The position numbers and the translations under genes were made by a program. From Dysidea avara (lineage: Eukaryota > Porifera > Demospongiae > Dictyoceratida > Dysideidae): a DNA stretch of 64,000 nt. The notes below the pieces were generated by a model that saw nothing but the letters and a program-made list of their open reading frames with translations, ran no database searches and was not told the DNA's origin. Shown in pieces: positions 24,049-36,119 of the stretch; position 1 is the stretch's first letter, and every line of letters starts with the position of its first letter. The DNA lies in NCBI RefSeq assembly GCF_963678975.1, contig NC_089282.1:434001-498000 (forward strand). Reading direction: 5' to 3'.

Positions 24049-24141
24049 CAGTGATACCACAGATTACATTTTTCACAGCAAATCATGTCAACATTTGCAC
24101 AGACAAAAGTGCAAGCATTACAAAACCACTCTATCCTTTTC
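24049..24141 (-). CDS. PHD-finger-like exon (partial)
   Basis: On the minus strand a TTCATAG acceptor precedes WFCNACTFVCANVDMICCEK and CNLWYH, and a GTAAGG donor (complement at 24043-24048) cuts the frame right after WYH. The C-x2-C, then CCxxC-x2-WYH pattern is that of a PHD zinc finger. Neighbouring exons were not found. It could be part of a host chromatin gene or the PHD module that some invertebrate LINE ORF1 proteins carry. Confidence 0.4.
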
Positions 24142-24269
24142 CTATGAACTACATGAGTGCATATAACAGTCAACACAAGAAGTGATAGGCAGGCTGATAT
24201 ATAGTTACCTATCATTTTGAGATGCTGCCAAGCTTCGACTGAACACAAAGGTTTCAACAATACTAATCC

Positions 24270-24855
24270 AGCACAATGGTCAATGATATAGTCTGGTATA
24301 TCAGTCTTCAGATCTTGCAGCTAAATTTCATTGATATCTTTAGTTGGCTTTTATTTAAGATCAACTCTAGGACATCTGCAAGACACACACGGTTGACTAT
24401 TTGTGTTGTATGCATATTATACCCACCCTTACATTTATGTGTATACAAATCCACAAAGCTATACAACCACCATTATTGTATGCATATTATTGAACACTAT
24501 GTATACACACATGGGCTTTGTTATGTACATACATGCATCTACAGTAGTTTGTCTTTACTGAAGAGTACAAGTAACAGTTCATAAGTGGGCTAACTATATA
24601 ATATAGGAGGCAAAGTATCAAATAATCATATGCATGGTTGCATATGTATACAACAGTGAGTTCACTGAGTTGTCAGTACTGATTGCATCCATGCATATAC
24701 TATAATATTGCATGGTTTAGAAGGAATTAACAGGCTTCGTTGATCATAGATATCATTTGTATAATCGCATGTCACAATAATTATTATCATTGATATCAAT
24801 AACGTCATTAATATGTGATACTGACCCCTTCTGAAATATAAATAATGCTATTTGC
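24270..24855. other. No gene seen
   Basis: AT-rich sequence with ATGCATATTAT and CATATGTATACA-like repeats. No coding or structural signal. Confidence 0.35.
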
Positions 24856-24862
24856 AAGAAAA

Positions 24863-27314
24863 TTATATTACATTCTCATCCTGCTTGCATTTTTCTTCTG
24901 ATGTCATCTCACTGTTGACAAATAAAGACTGTTGTATTAACATTTTCTTAATTGAACTGGGTTTAGCTAGTTTAACAGTAGACTTCTTGGGATGTTTGCG
25001 TTGTGAATGAAATGGATTTTGTGGGATAATTTTTGTTGTTACTGGAGTATTATTGATGTAGTGCATAGTAGTTGGAGATTTCATATGAATAATATTAGTA
25101 GCTCTGCAAACAAAGTTATTAACGGTCTTCAATATGTTAGTATCATTGCAATGTGATGCAATTGACTGTAAAGTGGCAATATTCTTATGAACATGTGATG
25201 CTAATGATGAAGTCTGATGTGACAGAGAAGTCATTTCTTGTAATATTTTTGTGGTCTCATTCTGCTATAGTTGTGCATCACTTGTGATAGTATGAGAGGT
25301 ATTGTGTACATTATACATATTATACATATACATCACTTGTGATAGTATGAGAGGTATTGTGTACATTATACATATTATACATATACATCACTTGTGATAG
25401 TATGAGAGGTATTGTGTACATTATACATATTATACATATACATCACTTGTGATAGTATGAGAGGTATTGTGTACATTATACATATTATACATATACATCA
25501 CTTGTGATAGTATGAGAGGTATTGTGTACATTATATATATTATACATATACATCACTTGTGATAGTATGAGAGGTATTGTGTACATTATACATATTATAC
25601 ATATACATCACTTGTGATAGTATGAGAGGTATTGTGTACATTATACATATTATACATATACATCACTTGTGATAGTATGAGAGGTATTGTGTACATTATA
25701 TATATTATACATATACATCACTTGTGATAGTATGAGAGGTATTGTGTACATTATACGATACATATTATTCTGATAAAGTTTTCTTATTAGCAAGTGAATG
25801 TGCTTGCATATTGTTAAACGTACCAATGAATTAGGACATGTACAGCTAAATTGGTGGATACATATATCACATTCAGTACGCCGTAAAGGGCAATTTGGTG
25901 AGCATCTTACGTCTTCCTTATGAACATCATAGTACAGTAATGGGTTTTTGGATGAGACAACTCTCCACAAATCAAATCCATTGTCCTGTATTAAATCTGT
26001 TGATAATTCCACACTGGATTTATGTCTCTGGTTAATGCAACTGATCCTATGAGATACTTTTCCCTTTTCTAGCTTGAACAGGCGTTCAAATCCTTTATCC
26101 CTAGCTATCTTAAGTAACAAACGGATGCATTTGTCCACTCTTTTGTTAATTCTTCCCTTCATATATACATACTTGAGCAATCGATGAAAACTTTCAACAT
26201 GCATGTTTGTATTTATGCCTGCTTTTCTTCTATAGCACAAGGCCCACTGCTCCTTCTTTGCACTGTAATAGGTTATAAAGTATTCCGCAAATATACCTGT
26301 GTCTGGATGCTCTTGTAGTTGCTGTTCAAAGTTTAATAACATTGTGTTGAATGTGTTTATGTCTGTTTCCTGTGCTAATATGTGCAGTGAATGATATACC
26401 TGACATTGTAGCTCTGCATTAGCAATTTTGCTAGCAATAGCCCCCCTCCATGCTCTGTCTACATGCCAAGTACACAGTAACTTGTGTGGACTATCTGAAA
26501 ATGCATATTTCCATGCATTATAGAACTGGTCTGCGTCATCTGTCATTATCCAACGTGTATTAATCATTCCAACCCTCTGTTTGAGAGTTTCAAAGAATAA
26601 ATGTACCACGTGGTGATCTTCCCTACCATCCAGTTGGATAGCCTTCACTAAATTCATCAATTACCATGACAACGATTAATGTAAAATCATATCCTGTTGT
26701 TTTGAAGGTGGAATCAATGCACACTATGTTATTGCCAAACTCCTTCATTATGTGTGCTTGGTATGGTGTTTGTAATACCATCACAAAGTCGTTTTTGTTT
26801 AGATAATTATAAGCTGTTAGAACTACTCCCTGTTGCTTGTAAAACAACACAGGAGACTCCTTGTCACTCTGTTTTATTTCTTCCACCAGCATTGCTACAC
26901 TTGTAGCACCATCTGAATGTCTTTCAACAGATCTTAAAGAAAAAGCCCTTTCAATATTGAGGATATCCCTTTTTGTCATGATGTGGGACCGTTTTTCATC
27001 AACACAAACATTGTCTCTCACATCATCCAATATTCGATCAATCGTAACCCAGTCTGATAGTTTTTTAGCTATCTCAATGTGTTTTGATTTAGGAATACGT
27101 AGATGTCCGAGGGATACTGTGTGCCTATAGTGTGTACTACAGATTTCCACCTCAACGGTCCTTCAACTGTTTTCCTCACAGTTAAGCTAGCTGTGCAGTG
27201 GGCATTCAGTTTACAAGAGCCTTGAGATTTTAATGACCTCTTTCCACTACTAACTGTATTAAAGAATCCAGTTCTGTTACAATAATAGTACTCAACACTT
27301 TCATTGTTTATCAC
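24863..27314 (-). pseudogene. MULE-type transposase with SWIM finger (broken)
   Basis: Order on the minus strand: an N-terminal Cys/His-containing region (27314-27150); a helical region; CIDSTFKTTGYDFTL near 26690 with the first catalytic Asp; IMTDDADQFYNAW near 26540 with the second; MHVESFHRLLKY near 26190 with the Glu; and a SWIM finger FSCTCPN...ICKHIH near 25840. There are frame changes near 27140 and near 26635 (the first frame stops after EGYPTGW and coding resumes at REDHHVV). The frame then runs into the 55-bp array. A tail-like frame (FHSQRKHPKKSTVKLAKPSS, within 24863-25234) lies beyond the array and probably encoded the original C-terminus. No terminal inverted repeats were identified. 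Confidence 0.8.
25276..25765. repeat. 55-bp tandem array (nearly 9 units) inside the MULE transposase
   Basis: Units starting CATCACTTGTGATAG recur at exact 55-bp spacing: 25276, 25331, 25386, 25441, 25496, 25551, 25606, 25661 and 25716 (the last partial). Two sub-variants differ by ATACAT versus ATATAT. Because 55 is not a multiple of 3, the array shifts the reading frame unit by unit. There are no unique spacers. Confidence 0.95.
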
Positions 27315-27319
27315 TTTAC

Positions 27320-29100
27320 TGCCAGTTGATTTTACTGCCAGTTGAATTAATTTGTGTAGTACATATATCAGGCATCAAAACAATACCATATGTTGGAAAT
27401 TTGGAATCACAGTTGATCGATGCATATAGCTCATAATTACATAAGTTGAAGCTATGTACACCATATATGCAACATTTTAGTAAAAGGCTATGGATCAGTA
27501 CGTATATAGTTGACCAATAAGTAACTATAAAATATGTATACCAAATTCTATACAGTACATGCATACAGTCAGTCATGTGCTCCATACATTCAGCTTATAT
27601 ACAGCTAGTATACCTGTTTTTGCTGTAGTGACATGCAAGGTCTCTGCAATAAACTTCTTCTGCTGCCTATAAAGTAAAATAATGCATAAGATACTACGTT
27701 TGAAGGTGCAGTACCTTGAGGATTGTGATGATCTGCATTCCGTCTACTCTGTTCATAATGACACCTTAACAGATAATATCATGCAAGCAATGCTCATGAG
27801 ATCAGTCACTACAAGTACATAATACTAGCACACTATATCTCTTGAATCAGCAGTAAATTCATCATAGACTGGTGTAGTAGTGAAATACATACATAATCAT
27901 ATTACCTGATTCCATGGCTATTTTGGAGGTGCAGATTATGCTGGAGTTATTTAAATGCCTGGTATAATTTATAGTAAAGCAACAGTGTCATAATTTCCTG
28001 TACAAATTCTCATGTAGTAGCTCCATGATGTTTTTGATACACTCCAGCAAACTAGCCAACAGAATCCTATTTGTCTTGTCATAAACATTGATTGGCTAAT
28101 TTATTTTTGGTTTTGCATGTCCATCTTGTCAACTAGTGTTATCACAGTAACAGATCAATGTTACTTAGTAACATAATCTTTACCTGGTAACCATTGCTAA
28201 GCAACTGTTACTAGGTGTGAAATATTATAAAGCTTTTCAATAGCTTTATTTCAATTTTTTTACATAGCAACAATTGCTATTGTTTGTCTTCAAGAACATT
28301 GCAGAACTTAACCTCCTTATAACATTCTAAGTGCAAGACTATATTGGTGTAATTGCACAAATACTTAGAAATTCCACAATGGCTTCCAGTAAGAGTATAA
28401 TTATTATGCACTCTGCTTCCAGGTGTAAGATAAGATGTTGTACTAACATTAACACTACAGATAAGTTACTAGGATGATTGGTACTGTATTTTATTTAGTG
28501 CTGCACAGATAAATGCTTCAAATAATTGTTAGCCCAGCAGAATAAGACTCTTTTAGCTAAACCTTAGGCAGTGCAAAACTAACTATATGTTGCTGGTCCT
28601 ACAAAATTGACCAGGTGACCAGGCTATTTTTGCAACTTTTCAATGCGGTACACTACATTTGACATAACAGTACATGGAATTATAATGAACTGCTCAAAAT
28701 CACCTGCTGAACTTCTGGATATATTGGGATATTAACTTGACAAGTTCATGTTGAATTATCAGAGAAATCAAAATTTAACCCACTCTTTTAAAATTTCTTC
28801 CAACATGACACAAATTGACACTGTATGACTGCATCACAAGATAAAGTCATACACCAACTTTCATTTGATTCCTTCCATTACAACTTTAAGGCCTTGCCTC
28901 AAACTGCTGGATACACATTGGACAGACAGTATAATTATTTTGTATAATGAGCTGGTGTACAGGCCTTCTAAATAATAATAACAATAATGTTAATGTAGCG
29001 ACTGTAGGTGTTTTACTGTATGATTGCACAATACTTTTACTATTCAACTATATAGTGAAACAAGTCTTATTAGATCACTGTATATATATATATATATTTT
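27320..29100. other. No gene seen
   Basis: AT-rich sequence with short open frames. A (TA)n and T-rich run at about 29080-29114 lies immediately before the LINE 3' fragment. Confidence 0.4.
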
Positions 29101-29111
29101 ATTTTTTTTTT

Positions 29112-31770
29112 TTCAGGAGACTCAAAAAGACCTGGGAGTGATTGTCTCCAGTGACCTGAAGTGGTCAAATCACTACAATTCTATAATATCTAAAGCATAT
29201 AAATTGTTGGCTCTGATACGACGTACTTTTTGTTCCAATCACTACCCATCAGTCAAGCTACATCTGTATATTACTTTAGTTCGTCCTCATCTTACCTATT
29301 GCTCTCAGTTATGGCGACCGTACCTAATCAAGGACATATTATGTTTTGAGCGTATTCAACGTCGAGCAACCAAACACATCTTGAATAATTATAATATCAG
29401 CTACAAATCCAGGTTATTAGAACTCCATCTTCTACCATTCATGTATATCCTCGAGATTCAGGATGTTTTGTTTGCGATCAAGTCACTTAAGTCACCCACA
29501 AGAAACTTTGACATTAATAGGTACACTACAGGGTCACATTAATAGGTACATTACAGGGTCACATTAATAGGTACATTACAGGGTCACATTAATAGGTACA
29601 TTACAGGGTCACATTAATAGGTACACTACAGGGTCACATTAATAGGTACACTACAGGGTCACATTAATAGGTACATTACAGGGTCACATTAATAGGTACA
29701 TTACAGGGTCACATTAATAGGTACACTACAGGGTCACATTAATAGGTACACTACAGGGTCACATTAATAGGTACATTACAGGGTCACATTAATAGGTACA
29801 TTACAGGGTCACATTAATAGGTACATTACAGGGTCACATTAATAGGTACATTACAGGGTCACATTAATAGGTACACTACAGGGTCACATTAATAGGTACA
29901 CTACAGGGTCACATTAATAGGTACACTACAGGGTCACATTAATAGGTACACTACAGGGTCACATTAATAGGTACATTACAGGGTCACATTAATAGGTACA
30001 TTACAGGGTCACATTAATAGGTACACTACAGGGTCACATTAATAGGTACATTACAGGGTCACATTAATAGGTACATTACAGGGTCACATTAATAGGTACA
30101 CTACAGGGTCACATTAATAGGTACATTACAGGGTCACATTAATAGGTACATTACAGGGTCACATTAATAGGTACATTACAGGGTCACATTAATAGGTACA
30201 TTACAGGGTCACATTAATAGGTACACTACAGGGTCACATTAATAGGTACATTACAGGGTCACATTAATAGGTACATTACAGGGTCACATTAATAGGTACA
30301 TTACAGGGTCACATTAATAGGTACATTACAGGGTCACATTAATAGGTACATTACAGGGTCACATTAATAGGTACATTACAGGGTCACATTAATAGGTACA
30401 TTACAGGGTCACATTAATAGGTACACTACAGGGTCACATTAATAGGTACACTACAGGGTCACATTAATAGGTACACTACAGGGTCACATTAATAGGTACA
30501 CTACAGGGTCACATTAATAGGTACACTACAGGGTCACATTAATAGGTACACTACAGGGTCACATTAATAGGTACATTACAGGGTCACATTAATAGGTACA
30601 CTACAGGGTCACATTAATAGGTACATTACAGGGTCACATTAATAGGTACACTACAGGGTCACATTAATAGGTACATTACAGGGTCACATTAATAGGTACA
30701 TTACAGGGTCACATTAATAGGTACACTACAGGGTCACATTAATAGGTACATTACAGGGTCACATTAATAGGTACATTACAGGGTCACATTAATAGGTACA
30801 CTACAGGGTCACATTAATAGGTACATTACAGGGTCACATTAATAGGTACATTACAGGGTCACATTAATAGGTACACTACAGGGTCACATTAATAGGTACA
30901 TTACAGGGTCACATTAATAGGTACACTACAGGGTCACATTAATAGGTACATTACAGGGTCACATTAATAGGTACATTACAGGGTCACATTAATAGGTACA
31001 CTACAGGGTCACATTAATAGGTACATTACAGGGTCACATTAATAGGTACATTACAGGGTCACATTAATAGGTACACTACAGGGTCACATTAATAGGTACA
31101 CTACAGGGTCACATTAATAGGTACATTACAGGGTCACATTAATAGGTACATTACAGGGTCACATTAATAGGTACACTACAGGGTCACATTAATAGGTACA
31201 TTACAGGGTCACATTAATAGGTACATTACAGGGTCACATTAATAGGTACATTACAGGGTCACATTAATAGGTACATTACAGGGTCACATTAATAGGTACA
31301 TTACAGGGTCACATTAATAGGTACACTACAGGGTCACATTAATAGGTACATTACATTTACTCAGGGTCACACCAGATCCTCTACACATAATAAACTCAAA
31401 CATCGTCTCCATATTACTAACTTAAATAGAAACTCTTATTTCCATCGTCTTCCTCGTTTGTGGAATGCTCTTCCTGTAATCAATACCAATTTATCAATTG
31501 CAACCATCAAGGCTAAACTAAAGAAATTTATGTGGAATCATTTTGTAACTCATTTTGACGATGACAATCACTGTACCTACCATTATCTATGTCCGTGCAG
31601 CAAATGTCATGATCTCTCGCCACCATCAAACTTTCAAACACTATGGCTAAGTTATAATTAGTTAAAATAATTATAATGTATGTATAACTTGTGTTTTTAG
31701 GCTGCAAGCACCAGTTGCTTGCAGACCCTTGGCATACTTGCCATAAAGTAATAATAAATAAATAAATAAA
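29112..31770 (+). mobile_element. 5'-truncated LINE 3' end, split by a minisatellite
   Basis: From 29117 the frame encodes the C-terminal end of a non-LTR reverse transcriptase: ETQKDLGVIVSSDLKWS, LYITLVRPHLTYCSQLW, then FERIQRRATKHIL. At 29511 it runs into a 25-bp tandem array. After the array the same protein family resumes (RLPRLWNALPVINTN, near 31450) and ends at a stop at 31659-31661. A 3' hairpin (CTGCAAGCA / TGCTTGCAG, 31702-31724) and a TAATAATAAATAAA tail (to about 31770) follow. The upstream RT core and endonuclease are missing, as in typical 5' truncation. Confidence 0.85.
29511..31370. repeat. 25-bp minisatellite, about 74 units
   Basis: The unit is ACATTAATAGGTACAYTACA plus GGGTC. 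It repeats with almost no variation except a T/C at one position (ACATTACA versus ACACTACA). The first unit coincides with the LINE codons for INRYTTGSH, so the array grew from LINE coding sequence. The last unit carries an 8-bp insertion (TTTACTCA) before LINE sequence resumes. Confidence 0.97.
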
Positions 31771-31978
31771 AGACTAATGTATGTCTGCCTCACTTGTGTA
31801 CCAAATGATCTGTTAAATGTAACCACCTCGAGCTCCTTACTAAGTTCAGTAAATTTTGGTCAAAAGGTGACCTGAAGTGACAGAATTCATTTTCAGTATT
31901 GATTTTGCTGCATAGCTATTGTTAGATTGACTTTGTCTGATGTGTGATTTGGATCAGTTTTGTAAAATCTTGTCACAT
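31771..31978. other. Spacer between two LINEs
   Basis: About 200 bp without features, between the tails of the plus-strand LINE and the minus-strand LINE. The two elements lie tail to tail. Confidence 0.5.
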
Positions 31979-34025
31979 TTATTATTTTTATTATTATTAT
32001 TAATGGACAAAAATTGCTTGGCAGTACAAGACTGTCAAGCTAGGCCGCAGGCCTTTGAGAGTGCCCATATCTTGTTGTTCTCCATAAATCATCAAGATTC
32101 TTCTTAAACAATGCCACGATTGGTGCAGAAATAACATCTGCTGGAAGAGAATTCCACAAATTAACTACTCTGTTGGTGAAAAAATTATGCCTTACTAGCA
32201 GCCGAGATCGAAATTTAAAGAGTTTACGGTGGTGACCTCTGGTGGTATCCGTATTACTCAAAGTGAAAAATGAGGTAGGGTTGATGTCATAGTAACCATT
32301 CAATATCTTGTAGGTCTCAATTAGATCTCCCCTTTGACGTCTACAAAACAGTGAATATAAACCAAGTCTCTCTAGATGAGTTTCGTATGGTAAATCAAAT
32401 AAACTAGGTAATAACTTGGTGGCACGTCTCTGTACTTTCTCTAAGAGATCAATATCTTTCGCCAAGTAAGGGCTCCAGACCTGGATGCAATACTCCAAGT
32501 GAGGTCTGACATACATTTTGTACAAAAAAGTCAACAAGTCAACAGAAAAAAGTTTGAAGGACCTTCTTAGCAAACCAAGAACTTGCATAGCTTTTGCTGC
32601 AGCCTTACGACACTGTAGAGATGGTTTCAAGTCTTCAGTGCACCAAATACCAAGATCTTTTTCTTCTTGCACTTCTGTGATTTCAAAGGGTAAGTTGGTG
32701 GAACTGCCCAGCATAGAGTAGGTGAACGGAGCAGAGTTACTAATCCGCATCAGCTTACATTTAGCTATATTGAACCGAAGCAACCATGTGTGAGACCACT
32801 GCAACAATCGGTCAACATCACTTTGCAGCCTAAGGTGATCGTCAAAGCTCTGAATAACAGAATAAATTTTTGTATCATCAGCAAACATTCTTACATTACT
32901 TTCAATAAGGTCTGGGATGTCATTAACATATAATATAAACAACAAGGGCCCTAAAACAGACCCCTGGGGGACTCCACTCACCACCTGAGCCCAAGACGAC
33001 AAGTGACCATTCAACACAACTCTCTGGAAGCGGTTGGAAAGAAAGTTTGATAGCCACAAAGACAAATTACCACGAACACCAAATGCTTCCAACTTGGAGA
33101 TCAATCTATGATGAGGTACAGAATCAAATGCCTTACTGTAGTCTAGAAATATGACATCAATGCCAAATCCTTGATCCAAAGCAGAAGTCCACTCTTCAAA
33201 AGTTGATAACAAGTTAGTAAAACAGGACTTCCTGTTAACAAAACCGTGTTGCTCTCCATTAAGTATGCCTTGCCCATCAAGAAAGGTTACCAATTCAGAA
33301 TGTATAATAGATTCCAGGATCTTAACAACTAAAGATGTCAAACTAATTGGCCTGTAGTTGGAAGCTTGGTTTCTTTGACCCTTTTTAAAAACAGGAACAA
33401 CGTGTGCCTGTTTCCACTCATCAGGGAGGACACCACTAGATAAGGATTGAGATTACAGAATGGTTAAAGGTACATAAAGTGTGTTAGCACAAGCTTTTAA
33501 GACGTAAGAATGTATACCATCTGGGCCAGGAGCTTTGTTAACCTTGAGCTCAAGTAGCTTCTGAAGAACTGTTGACTCTGTTATGTCAATATCACAAATA
33601 CTATCTTCAGACACAAAGGAGGGAACAGGCATACTAGATAAATTTTCTTTGGTAAATGTTGACTCAAAGAATTGGTTTAGGGTTTCAGTCACCTCCTGGT
33701 CATCAGCAGTGAGAGAACCATCACTCTTTATCAATGGGCCAATACTAGGTCTAATCTTCTGTTTAGACTTAATGTAACTGTACAGTGCTTTTGGATTAGA
33801 ACGAAGCTTGTCTAACAGGGACCGTTCATAAGAATTTCTAGCAGATCGTATCTTACATTTGACATCATTGTGTTTTGCTGCATAGGTGGCATAATCAGAT
33901 CTTGATTTGGAATGTTTATATTTGGTAAAGGAAAGTTGCTTAGCTTTAATGGCTTTAGAGAGGTTTTTGGACCACCAAGAGTAGGTTTATTATTTTTAGG
34001 AATGGAAGTCGGGATTTGAAAACAG
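31979..34025 (-). mobile_element. Second LINE, 5'-truncated, minus strand
   Basis: The element runs from a linker region (WWSKNLSKAIKAKQ-type sequence, near 33970) through the reverse transcriptase to a 3' hairpin (arms 32016-32025 and 32031-32040, one mismatch) and an A/T-rich (TAA)n tail at about 31979-32003. No endonuclease domain was found upstream. The 3' layout matches that of the plus-strand LINE at 29112-31770. Confidence 0.85.
32040..33734 (-). pseudogene. LINE reverse transcriptase (CR1/jockey-like), broken
   Basis: The frame 33341-32040 (433 codons) holds the RT palm motifs: LDYSKAFDSVPHHRL (motif A), SGVPQGSVLGPLLFILYVND (motif B) and VRMFADDTKIYS (motif C, catalytic ADD). The thumb and C-terminal region follow with VRPHLEYCIQVWSPYL and VNLWNSLPADV. 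The preceding fingers region is in another frame: 33734-33453 contains KVNKAPGPDGIHSYVLK, ending in a stop at 33453. Upstream linker coding (about 34000-33760) is in yet another frame. At least two frame breaks therefore make it non-functional. It would have copied LINE RNA at nicked target DNA. Confidence 0.9.
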
Positions 34026-34074
34026 AAAAATATATTCAACTCCCATAAGAAATGTATAACTGTTATCGGATCTG

Positions 34075-34293
34075 CGAAAAGGGGTCTTATAGCCTTTTCA
34101 AGTTTCCGATCATGACGAGTCATAACTCATCATGTGTTTAACCTATTGTTTTAAAAGTACATTCAGGAATAGTGCTACATGTGCATGTTAGGAGTGTGAA
34201 GTGACCAAACTTCAGGCTGGTACCATACTCACAAGTCAAGTTATGGATTTCTAGGCTGCACTTGCAATTGGAAAGGCTATAAGACCCCTTTTC
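34075..34293. mobile_element. 219-bp miniature inverted-repeat element
   Basis: A perfect 22-bp inverted repeat (GAAAAGGGGTCTTATAGCCT... at 34075-34096, complement at 34272-34293) encloses about 175 bp without coding capacity. It lies just upstream of the truncated LINE. Confidence 0.65.
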
Positions 34294-34723
34294 ACAGAAT
34301 ACTGTACATAAACATAGATGAAGAGGTTGACAATATGTGTGGCCTAGCTTATGATAAATTTCTGTTGATAAGTTTCTTGTTAGGCTCACAAGACATAGTG
34401 ATACACTAATACTCCTCTTTCCGGACTTGTATTGTTTTGCTGTAGATACAATTATCTAGCTACTTAATTGCATAGATATTTATGCAATTGTAATGACAGT
34501 GTTCAGTTCCAATATGGTATAGCTACTTTGATTATATTAAAGTGAACTTTGTTGGTTAACAAAGTATGTGTACTGCATAGTTACCTTTCAATCTATGCTT
34601 CAAATCACACAATGCATCATAACTTCCTGTATTTTGTAGCATCACTTGTTTAGTGCAACAAAGAATACAGTTTTCTGTTAAAGACATAATATTATGCATT
34701 CATGGATTTTATTTGATATCTAT
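34294..34723. other. No gene seen
   Basis: AT-rich spacer between two miniature elements. No coding or repeat signal noticed. Confidence 0.35.
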
Positions 34724-34728
34724 AACTC

Positions 34729-35399
34729 CAGGGGCGGATCTAGGATTTATAAAAGGGGGGGGGGGGGGGGGCTAACTCAAGGTACTAATCTCTTGGGTAT
34801 AGAGGTGTGCGAAGCATGCTGGAACTAGGGGGTCTGGGGGCATGCCCCCCCCCAGAAAATTTTTGAAAAATAGATACTAAAATACTGCAATTTGGAGACA
34901 TTTCCACATAAAATTCATAGGCCTGTAGATATTTTATATACTGCCTTTAGATTATAGGTATAGCTCTCTGAAGCATTTTGCTAATGAAAAAGTTTGGGTA
35001 GGTATAGACAACCAAGTACATGATGCACCCCTCACACAATTGCACAACACTGAATAGGTGCATGTTAGAATAATAATGTTGAAAGTGGAAAATTTTGAAA
35101 TTTGAACAGTACAAGATTGAATCTGAGAGCATTTTCAATGGAAATTGTGTACCTGAATTAAGTATTACCATACATATTAACTACACAAGTAGATGAATGA
35201 AGCCCTTTAAACAGACCAATTCACCTCATTGTATGTATAGGTGCAGGCAGATTTGGAAAAGTTTTATAACAGAACCAGTTACATGTTTCCAGTGAATGTT
35301 CTATTAGAGTAGTTAGCTGACTGCTCTATTAGAATATCTCGATCTTGTACACCTCCAATGCTGATCCGTGCCCAAAGCCCCCCCCTGGATCCGCCCCTG
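34729..35399. mobile_element. 671-bp inverted-repeat element, CAGGGGCGGATC family
   Basis: Ends CAGGGGCGGATCTAGG (34729) and CTGGATCCGCCCCTG (to 35399) are inverted copies. A 5-bp direct repeat AACTC flanks both sides (34724-34728 and 35400-35404). Inside are a long G run (about 34747-34770), the block GGGTCTGGGGGCATGCCCCC, and two copies of the CTCTATTAGAG-type motif near 35290-35335. It is non-coding. The CAG-starting ends recall hAT, but the target duplication is not 8 bp. Confidence 0.75.
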
Positions 35400-35409
35400 A
35401 ACTCCTTAC

Positions 35410-35579
35410 CTATTTTACACTTTTGACCATCACAGTGCTCCAATAAACTCTTGCATGTGCAATGCTTTGATGTGCCACATAGACTGTAAAGTTGCATTGC
35501 AGAAGCAAGTGTTACCAAGATTAGGTAATCCAAACAATCCGATACGATCAACAGACTTATTCATTGTAGAAACAAGCAA
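35410..35579 (-). CDS. Ubiquitin-specific protease Cys-box exon (partial)
   Basis: On the minus strand a TTTACAG acceptor leads into MNKSVDRIGLFGLPNLGNTC and FCNATLQSMWHIKALHMQEF. GLPNLGNTCFCNATLQ is the catalytic Cys box of the USP/UCH family of deubiquitinases; the Cys of GNTC would be the nucleophile. A GTAAGG donor ends the exon at 35410. The frame has a TGA at 35430-35432 before that donor, while a neighbouring frame (KSLLEHCDGQKCKIG) stays open to the splice site, so an indel may have broken it. The Asp/His box exons were not found. The element 34729-35399 sits right after the donor, in the intron. Confidence 0.6.
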
Positions 35580-35585
35580 CTGTAA

Positions 35586-36029
35586 ACTAGCTGTAAACAG
35601 GTATGAAACTGTAGCAAACAACTGTAAATTGCTTTTATACCAAGCAGGTGACCTCAGTGAGAGATCATGATGAAGCCTTGCTGCAACATCCTAATGGATA
35701 GTGACAATAGACTATTGATTGCACATACCCTTTCATATAGGTAACAACAGCTGCTTATTGTCTTTGTATAAATGTTCACATTGTTATTAGTGGTTGTCCA
35801 AGTCATCATTAAGGGCATGGATATAGCTATGTTTTCACAGCATACACAGGTCCATAAGTAGCTAACATGAGAGGTCACTGTGTGAAGCATGCATGGCCTT
35901 AAAACTTAATATGTATAACGCAAACTGCATGCATGTTTTTTTTTTAAATTATTTGAAACATCATAACATAGCTACTGCAAATGTGTTTAGCACTTAGGTA
36001 TTAAATTGCAACATGTGAATGTAACTCAC
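35586..36029. other. Probable intron or spacer of the minus-strand USP locus
   Basis: AT-rich, with no coding signal. It lies between two minus-strand exons with plausible splice sites. Confidence 0.35.
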
Positions 36030-36116
36030 AGAATCATGAGTTGAATATAGATGTCACACTGCTCCAAATCTGCTAGTGCCTCTGCTAGCTCACTACTGAG
36101 ATCCAGCTTTCTCCGC
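36030..36116 (-). CDS. Minus-strand internal exon, possibly of the USP gene
   Basis: A TTGTAG acceptor (complement at 36117-36120) and a GTGAGT donor (complement at 36024-36029) bound 87 bp that are open in the frame RRKLDLSSELAEALADLEQC followed by DIYIQLMI. The sequence looks amphipathic and helical. The 450-bp distance and same strand as the USP exon make one gene plausible, but this is inference. Confidence 0.45.
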
Positions 36117-36119
36117 CTA

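Noticed and set aside
25276-25765. Regular 55-bp repeats that could suggest a CRISPR array
   Set aside because: Units are contiguous with no unique spacers, and the locus is a eukaryotic transposase gene. It is a minisatellite.
29511-31370. 25-bp direct repeats as a CRISPR-like or iteron array
   Set aside because: No spacers and no Cas or replication genes. The first unit is LINE coding sequence, so this is slippage or amplification.
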